64,000 nucleotides of DNA from Aminivibrio pyruvatiphilus (GTDB taxonomy: Bacteria > Synergistota > Synergistia > Synergistales > Aminobacteriaceae): NCBI RefSeq assembly GCF_004366815.1, contig NZ_SORI01000007.1, forward strand, positions 87,289 to 151,288. Reading direction: 5' to 3'. The translations under genes and the position numbers were made by a program. Positions 58,932-64,000 of the stretch are shown here, piece after piece (the first letter of the stretch is position 1; each line of letters opens with the position of its first letter). The notes below the pieces were generated by a model, which saw only the letters and a program-made list of their open reading frames with translations, searched no databases and was not told the DNA's origin.

Positions 58932-59594
58932 GTGAAGAGAAGAATTGTCCTGTGGGTGTTTCTGGTCTGCCTCCTCCTCGGGCCAGCCGATGCCGATGCC
59001 GGGGCCCGGCCGCTCATTGAGAGAGGGAAAGGCCGGACGGTGGCCATCACCTTCGACGACGGGCCCCGGCCGGGATACGTGGAACCCCTTCTGGACATAT
59101 TGAGGGAAAAGGGCGTGAGGGCCACCTTCTTTGTTGTGGGGCGCTACGCGGTCCTGTACCCCGAGCTTGTCCGGGCCATGGCGGACGGCGGGCACGTGGT
59201 GGCCAACCACACCTACTACCACAACAATCTCACAGCCCTGCCCCGGGAGAACGTCTACCGGGAATGGCGGCTCTGCAGCGAGGCAATCGAATCCATACTC
59301 GGGCAAAAGCCCCGGTTCGCCAGGCCTCCCGGAGGGCGGTTCAACTCCTTCGTGGTGGATCAGGCCGCCGGAGAGGGGTTGCGTATCGTCCTGTGGACCA
59401 ACAATCCCGGGGACTATTCGGACAGCCTCACCGCCCCCGAGCTTACCCGGAAGGTGCTGGCGAAAGCCGCACCGGGTGACATCCTGCTGCTTCACGTGGG
59501 CGTGCGTCCCACCATCGAGGCTCTTCCCGGAATCATCGACGGCTACAGGAAAAAGGGCTTTTCCTTCGTCACCGTGGAGGACATCGCCCGGTAG
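58932..59594 (+). CDS. exported polysaccharide deacetylase (NodB type)
   Basis: 220 residues from a GTG at 58932 with GGGGAG six to seven bases upstream; an extended -10 (TGC-TATGAT, 58881-58889) lies ahead. The signal peptide ends near ADADAG. The NodB domain has VAITFDDGPRPG (catalytic Asp and metal Asp), ANHTYYHNNL (metal His-x4-His) and RPPGGRFNSFV, and near the end LLLHVG. It removes acetyl groups from peptidoglycan or another surface glycan in the envelope. It has no partner gene; it converges on the unknown gene at 59601 with a six-base gap. Confidence 0.93.
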   Translation: MKRRIVLWVFLVCLLLGPADADAGARPLIERGKGRTVAITFDDGPRPGYVEPLLDILREKGVRATFFVVGRYAVLYPELVRAMADGGHVVANHTYYHNNLTALPRENVYREWRLCSEAIESILGQKPRFARPPGGRFNSFVVDQAAGEGLRIVLWTNNPGDYSDSLTAPELTRKVLAKAAPGDILLLHVGVRPTIEALPGIIDGYRKKGFSFVTVEDIAR

Positions 59595-59600
59595 GGGGCC

Positions 59601-60215
59601 CTACTTTTTCTCCTTGAGCGCCTCCTCCAAAGCTATCAGGGCTTCTTCCCGGGAAGCTCCCCCGCTCTTTCCGGGCTCTTTTTCCACCGGCTGCGGCGGG
59701 ATAAGTTCCTGGAAAGGAGAGCCGTCCCTGGGAAGCTGAGGGAGCTTCAGTTCCCTTGCAGCCTCGGCAAGCTTTTCCGGGGCCGCGAAGAGGGATCCTC
59801 CATTCCAGCCGCCCCAGATCCAGTTCTCCGGGGTTCCTGCCAGGCGCTCGGCGCCTTCGTACCATCCCCGTTCAAGCAGCTCTTCCGGTGCCGCTACCGG
59901 CGATTCGGCCACGGCGAGTTCCCCAGCCCGGACGTATCCGTCGTCTCCCCAGTGGTATTTTCTTGAGATGAACACGAAAGGGAAGTCCTTGTATTTTAGT
60001 TGGGAAAATACGTCAGGCACGGAGAATCCCTCGATTTCGAGGTAATGGTGCCGGGCTTCGGACCGGGATCCCCTGGCGCTGTAGGCGGTGATGTAGGTGA
60101 TCCCTTCAGGGGTCTCCTCTCTTTCCACATCGGGGGCGGGGACGGCATACGCCCCTGCCGGGAAAATGCAGAGCAGGGAGGCCAGTACGATCAGGACTGC
60201 CGGCATGTTCTTCAT
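59601..60215 (-). CDS. exported protein of unknown function
   Basis: 204 residues; ATG at 60215 with AGGAGGG upstream and overlapping the stop of the preceding gene (ATGA). The signal peptide MPAVLIVLASLLCIFPAGAYA is followed by a region with ITYITAYSARGSRSEARHHYLEIEGFSVPDVFSQLKYKDFPFVFISRKYHWGDDGY, then a Trp-rich GTPENWIWGGWNGGSLF, and ends in a Pro/Glu/Lys-rich helix. The family was not recognised. It is co-translated with the GAF-like protein encoded upstream. Confidence 0.72.
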   Translation of the reverse strand: MKNMPAVLIVLASLLCIFPAGAYAVPAPDVEREETPEGITYITAYSARGSRSEARHHYLEIEGFSVPDVFSQLKYKDFPFVFISRKYHWGDDGYVRAGELAVAESPVAAPEELLERGWYEGAERLAGTPENWIWGGWNGGSLFAAPEKLAEAARELKLPQLPRDGSPFQELIPPQPVEKEPGKSGGASREEALIALEEALKEKK

Positions 60216-61885
60216 GATATTCCCTCCTTTTCCGTTTCCATCGTCCACCCCTCCGCCGGGGGGAATATTTCTTCAAGGTCCGGGGCTGCATATTCCGAGA
60301 TGCAGCGGGTGACGCATTCCGAGCGGATCACCAGGCGGCACAGCCGCTCCTGCTCGGAAGAAACGTTAATTCCCGCAGGGCCGTTCAGAACTACGGGAAC
60401 TCCGCCTTCGGCCCTGATCTCGTCCCGGGCCCTGGTCGTCTCCCAGTCGGCGAGGGCGGCAAGGTTCAGGTATTTTCCTGCGGCGAGGTGGCCGGAGTCC
60501 CATTCACTCTTTCGCAGGGCGACGGAGGCCGTGCGGGCGAGGATCTCCAGGGTCGGCAGGTCCATGGTGGCCGTTCCGGCGAGAGGGGCGGACACCGCCA
60601 CGAAGGCGGTCAGCCTGTCGCCGTCCCAGAGGGGAAAGATCCGGTTCATGGCATCAAGCCCTTCCACCGACGAGAGAGCGGGTACTTCCATGAAAGCGAA
60701 GAGCCGTTTCGACTCTTCCAGGGAAAAGGACCCCTGCCGTTCTCCTTCGAGGAGTCCCACGGGAAAGCCGGCGAAGGTGCCTTTTTTCTCCAGGAGCCCC
60801 TCCCTCTTTGAGGCGAAATGGACATATCCCCCGGCGGCGGGCTGCCAGGCCACGAGAAGGGACCGGGGAGCCTGGGCCATCTCTGTAAAGATGTCCAGTA
60901 TCTGGAGCAGGAGGTCCTCCTTGGAGGTCTGTTCCATAAAATTCAGCGCGGCCTCGTGAAGGGCGTTGAGCAGGAAGGCCCTGCGGGTGAGCTCCGAGAT
61001 GTTCCGCTCCCGCTCTTCCCTTAGGCTTCCAAGAGAGAGGGCCTTTGAGGCCACGTTTCCGAGAAGTTCCATGAAGTTGAAGGCCTCTTCGCCTGGGATC
61101 TTCTCCCATTTGAGGAAGCAGAAAAGGCGGAAGGCCCCTCCGGGGATGGGGAGGACGGCGGACCAGTCATCGGCCAGCGAGTCGAAAACGCTGTCCCCCA
61201 GGAGTTCCCGCTGCTGGGGTTCCACCCTCACGGGGACGGGAGAGAGAATGTCCCGGGCGAAAATGCCCTTCCTCGGCGGCAGGAGCATCTCCTCCCCTTC
61301 GAGGAGGGACAGGGTTTCTCCGTCGTCGAGCAGCAGGGAAAACCGGGAGGGGAAGAGGCTTTCCTGCACCACGTCGTGGAGAAAGGCGCCGAAGTAGTTC
61401 ACTCCCATGGGCTCGAAGACGGAGGCGAGGGTGTTCTTCGTGGCCAGAACCATGTAGGCCAGCCGGGAGAGCCGCTCCTCCACGCCGGCGGTCTTCTGGT
61501 GGAGCTGCCAGAGGTTGATGAGCCCGGCGAAGGAGGGCATTTCCTCCATTATTTCCGGGGTCGGCTCGTCACCGAGAAGAACAAAAAAGCACCACCCCAT
61601 CCCTCTGAGTCTCACTGCCCACGGCCACTCTCCCGAAAGGGGGGCTGAGAAGACATCGAAGGATGTCCTGAGGGGGGGGGACGGAAAGGCTGAGCCGGCG
61701 ATACCGGCCGCTCCTTCCAGGAACAGGCTGTTCATGGGCGTGCCGAAAGCGTCGAGTACCGCCAGGTCATTCCCTTCCGGACGGGCTATCAATCCACGGG
61801 AGGTGCGTCCGGCGAGATATTCCGAAAGAAGCACCAGAACGCCGCCGTCCAGGATAAAATTCGTCTTTTCGAAAAGCTCTTTCAT
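60212..61885 (-). CDS. large cytoplasmic protein, probably GAF-like sensor, no output domain
   Basis: 557 residues; ATG at 61885 with GGGGAG about ten bases upstream. No membrane segment or signal peptide. The middle, about residues 320-480, reads like a degenerate GAF domain: NALHEAALNFMEQTSKEDLLLQILDIFTEMAQAPRSLLVAWQ... FPLWDGDRLTAFVAVSAPLAGTATMDLPTLEILARTASVALRKSEW, the last phrase being the usual GAF end. The N-terminal 300 residues may hold another diverged sensor module. No kinase, cyclase or DNA-binding domain is attached. The overlapping exported protein gene downstream suggests a paired function. It is divergent from the PilZ gene, so a link to c-di-GMP signalling is possible. Confidence 0.65.
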   Translation of the reverse strand: MKELFEKTNFILDGGVLVLLSEYLAGRTSRGLIARPEGNDLAVLDAFGTPMNSLFLEGAAGIAGSAFPSPPLRTSFDVFSAPLSGEWPWAVRLRGMGWCFFVLLGDEPTPEIMEEMPSFAGLINLWQLHQKTAGVEERLSRLAYMVLATKNTLASVFEPMGVNYFGAFLHDVVQESLFPSRFSLLLDDGETLSLLEGEEMLLPPRKGIFARDILSPVPVRVEPQQRELLGDSVFDSLADDWSAVLPIPGGAFRLFCFLKWEKIPGEEAFNFMELLGNVASKALSLGSLREERERNISELTRRAFLLNALHEAALNFMEQTSKEDLLLQILDIFTEMAQAPRSLLVAWQPAAGGYVHFASKREGLLEKKGTFAGFPVGLLEGERQGSFSLEESKRLFAFMEVPALSSVEGLDAMNRIFPLWDGDRLTAFVAVSAPLAGTATMDLPTLEILARTASVALRKSEWDSGHLAAGKYLNLAALADWETTRARDEIRAEGGVPVVLNGPAGINVSSEQERLCRLVIRSECVTRCISEYAAPDLEEIFPPAEGWTMETEKEGIS

Positions 61886-62011
61886 AAATGGTCAACTCCC
61901 CTTTATAAAGGGTAGGAATGAGTCTTTCCGTTCCCTATAGCGGAAAAACTGCTTCAATGGTATCGTAAAGACAGAAATGGCGCCACTACAAATTGATGAC
62001 GTCACAGGGCG

Positions 62012-62455
62012 TTGTCCGCATCTGCGGGGTGTTCGTCTGTGCTTTGGAGCGACAGAAAAGAAAAACCGGGGCCCGTCCCCCATCCGGGTGAGGAGAAGAG
62101 GCGCTTTTTTCGCGTGGAGTGCGTTCTCCGTACGGAATTCCGGCTTCGGGACCACGGGGTCTGGGTCCCCGCCGAAGTGCTTGATCTCAGCGTAGCCGGA
62201 ATGAAGGTCCGGTTCGATCCTTTCTTCAGGGGGAAAACCCTTCCCCCGGAGCGGTTCGAGTGGGCGGAATGTACCTTCCGTTTCCCTGTGAACGGAAGCT
62301 TTTTCCAGATAGAAGGCTGCTTTCTCCGGGTCTACCAGAGAGAGGCGGGCCGTTTCACCGCAGGCGTGGAGTTTTCCGATCCCTCGCCGGAACAGCAGTT
62401 CAAGCTCGTGGAGCTCTACGGGATCTTCCGGAGGAAAAGTGCCGATATCCCGTGA
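62012..62455 (+). CDS. PilZ-domain c-di-GMP-binding protein
   Basis: Up to 147 residues. The PilZ signature is complete: KRRFFRVEC (RxxxR type, binding c-di-GMP) about 25 residues before LDLSVAGMKVRF (D/N-x-S-x-x-G). The end, TAGVEFSDPSPEQQFKLVELYGIFRRK, is typical. The start is uncertain: TTG at 62012 and GTG at 62039 (GGGGTG upstream) are both possible; no ATG is available. It reads the c-di-GMP signal, for which a synthase is encoded at 22274. A chemoreceptor gene follows 60 bases on, which may be in the same transcript. Confidence 0.82.
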   Translation: MSASAGCSSVLWSDRKEKPGPVPHPGEEKRRFFRVECVLRTEFRLRDHGVWVPAEVLDLSVAGMKVRFDPFFRGKTLPPERFEWAECTFRFPVNGSFFQIEGCFLRVYQREAGRFTAGVEFSDPSPEQQFKLVELYGIFRRKSADIP

Positions 62456-62516
62456 CAAAAACGGAACCGTTCAGCACCTGCCACCAATACTTATCTTCGT
62501 GAAGGGGGCCGGAACA

Positions 62517-64000
62517 ATGAACACGGTACGAGGAAGGATTTTAGCTTCGTTTCTTGCGCTTGGATTGCTGCTTCTCGGAGGAGTGAGCTTCGTGGCGCTC
62601 CGCCAGTCTGAACGGGGACTTCTGGAACTCGCTGAACAGGAGGGACAAGCCCTTACCCGGACGCTCACGGAAGGTTTCGACCAGTACCTCGCTGCCAGGT
62701 CCGCCTTTATGGAGGCGGCGGCAAAGCACGGGGAAATGAGGAGCGGCGACCTGGAGCGCCAGAAGGCCTTCCTCTCCACCCTCGACGCTTCGAAGCTCCA
62801 GATCCAGGCCTATTTCATCATCGACCTGAACGGCGACGGACACTACCTTGACGGCAGGGTGAACAAGCTGGGCGACAGGGAATACTACCTGCGGGCCCGG
62901 AACTCGAAATCCACGGTGGTGGGACAGCCCGTCCTCTCCAGGGCCACGGGGGAGATGGTGGTCATCATCGCCTCGCCGGTTCTCGACGGTTCGGGGAATG
63001 TCACCTCCGTACTCTGCGGCCGGATCACCGCCAACACGCTTTTAGACCTCGCTTCCGCCCAGAAGTGGGGACAGACAGGATACTCGGTGGTGACCGACTC
63101 CACCGGACTGATGGTCGTTCATCCTGAAAAAGACTACGTGGGCATCCTGAACGCTTCAGTTCCGGGCAAGGAGCTCCCCGACACCTTCACCTCGGCGGTG
63201 AAGCGGGCCCTCGGGGGAGAGTCGGGAGTCGTCCGGTATTCTTTTGAGGGGGTTGAGCGCGTGGCGTCCTACGCACGAATACCCTCCACGGGGTGGGCGG
63301 TCCTCATGGTCTCCCCGGTGGATGAATTCCTCACTCCGGTCCGGGACATGCGGAGGATCATCTTCCTTGCCCTCGGGGCGGCGGTGCTTCTCATGATCGG
63401 CGTCTCCATCCTGATTGCCGGCAGTGTTTCCAGACCCCTCGCCGCCGTGGTGGCGAAAATGGACAGCCTTGCCCGGGGAGATTTCAGCTCCCGGTTTTCT
63501 TCCGGCTCCAGCCTTGCCGAAATACGAAACCTGACCGAGTCCTTCAACGGGATGATCGACTCGGTGGCAGGCTTCGCCGGAGGCGTCATCACCGCGTCCT
63601 CCTCCCTTCTCGCCCGGGCCGAGGACCTGAGTGCGGCGTCCGAACAGAGCAGCGCCTCGGTGCAGGAAATGATCGGCCTCGTGGGGAAGGTGTCGAAGAA
63701 CACCCACGACACGTCGAGCGCCATTGAGGAGGCCAACGCCGGTGTGGAGGAAGTGGCGAGCGCGTCCCAGGCCGGGGCGAAGGCGGCCGCCGAATCGGGC
63801 GAGCAGGCCCAGGAAATCTCTCTGGCAGCGGAACAGGGAGGCAAGGCACTGGAGCAGATGGTCCATCTCATCGGGAGCGTCTCGAAATCGGGAGCCCAGG
63901 TAAACGCCGCCGTGACGGAGCTTGCGAAGTCGGTGTCGGGCATCACGGGATTCGTGAACACCATCACCCAGATCGCGGACCAGACGAACCTTCTTGCGCT
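62517..64000 (+). CDS. Cache-domain methyl-accepting chemotaxis protein, cut by window end
   Basis: About 494 residues of a longer protein; ATG at 62517 with AAGGGGG about nine bases upstream. The first helix is MNTVRGRILASFLALGLLLLGG and onward. The periplasmic part of about 240 residues is a dCache domain (DREYYLRARNSKSTVVGQPVLSRATGEMVVIIASPV and STGLMVVHPEKDYVG, where the YYLRAR...D pattern suits amino-acid or amine ligands). The second helix is near residues 275-300, then HAMP (GSVSRPLAAVVAKMDSLARGDF) and the start of the cytoplasmic signalling domain, which runs off the window at the conserved QTNLLAL. It is the fourth chemoreceptor in the window. Confidence 0.94.
   Translation, partial: MNTVRGRILASFLALGLLLLGGVSFVALRQSERGLLELAEQEGQALTRTLTEGFDQYLAARSAFMEAAAKHGEMRSGDLERQKAFLSTLDASKLQIQAYFIIDLNGDGHYLDGRVNKLGDREYYLRARNSKSTVVGQPVLSRATGEMVVIIASPVLDGSGNVTSVLCGRITANTLLDLASAQKWGQTGYSVVTDSTGLMVVHPEKDYVGILNASVPGKELPDTFTSAVKRALGGESGVVRYSFEGVERVASYARIPSTGWAVLMVSPVDEFLTPVRDMRRIIFLALGAAVLLMIGVSILIAGSVSRPLAAVVAKMDSLARGDFSSRFSSGSSLAEIRNLTESFNGMIDSVAGFAGGVITASSSLLARAEDLSAASEQSSASVQEMIGLVGKVSKNTHDTSSAIEEANAGVEEVASASQAGAKAAAESGEQAQEISLAAEQGGKALEQMVHLIGSVSKSGAQVNAAVTELAKSVSGITGFVNTITQIADQTNLLA

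Noticed and set aside
1..64000. tRNA, rRNA, tmRNA, transposase, integrase or phage genes
   Set aside because: Looked for in all gaps and among the products; none recognised. Small structured RNAs could still be missed by eye.

Overview
This 64 kb window comes from a bacterial chromosome with high G+C (roughly 60 percent by eye). The gene content suggests an anaerobic, amino-acid-fermenting Synergistota bacterium. The reasons are a secreted protein ending in a Gly-rich/Cys/hydrophobic/Lys tail of the Synerg-CTERM type, an O2/NO-detoxification set of anaerobes (class I hybrid cluster protein, Rrf2 regulator, FprA flavodiiron protein), a 4Fe-4S glutamate-synthase-like protein, a D-aminoacylase, TRAP and ECF transporters, and many chemoreceptors. 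No rRNA, tRNA, CRISPR array, transposase or prophage was seen. Family names are from recognition of motifs; no database search was run.

Layout. 0-2 kb: a minus-strand group of small stress-type proteins (two coiled-coil paralogs, two small membrane proteins) behind a clear sigma-70 promoter. 2-6.2 kb: three secreted proteins on the minus strand (beta-propeller, four-repeat protein, parallel beta-helix with sorting tail). 6.5-15 kb: SYLF-domain protein, a large hybrid histidine kinase, then trkA-trkH-trkH for K+ uptake and a cupin. 15-18 kb: Rrf2 regulator, ferredoxin-like protein and hcp in one operon behind a 30-bp palindromic operator. 18-25 kb: two tandemly duplicated chemoreceptors facing a coupled substrate-binding protein/diguanylate cyclase pair. 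25-30.3 kb: GltB-like protein, then a PPC-domain protein, an ECF S component and a single-chain EcfT-A-A. 30.4-34.6 kb: copZ-copA and a chemoreceptor with a zinc-binding CZB domain.

34.6-39.5 kb: an IclR-kduI-TRAP operon for uronate uptake and catabolism, in which the TRAP binding-protein gene carries an in-frame TGA inside its signal peptide. 39.7-41.7 kb: small uncharacterised genes, one of which reads through a TGA into a Cys/Gly-rich tail and has a SECIS-like hairpin, making it a candidate selenoprotein. 41.8-48 kb: a tryptophan operon (leader peptide with three Trp codons, attenuator, trpD-C-F-B-A, then a second trpB and a decayed trpA). trpE and trpG are absent here. 48-51.7 kb: PLP decarboxylase, nitrilase and FprA. 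51.8-55 kb: an RNA m5U-methyltransferase-like gene, a sodium:solute symporter, and a broken copy of the methyltransferase on the symporter's other side. 55-59 kb: D-aminoacylase, mannonate dehydratase and a GntR/FCD regulator. 59-64 kb: polysaccharide deacetylase, two unknown minus-strand genes, a PilZ protein and a Cache-domain chemoreceptor cut by the window end.

Three separate loci (chemoreceptors, trpBA, methyltransferase) show local duplication. In two of them the extra copy has decayed by an internal deletion at a short direct repeat. Together with the stop inside dctP, this suggests a genome that is actively duplicating and losing genes. The strongest candidate for something undescribed is the possible selenoprotein and its unknown small-gene neighbours at 39.8-40.7 kb.
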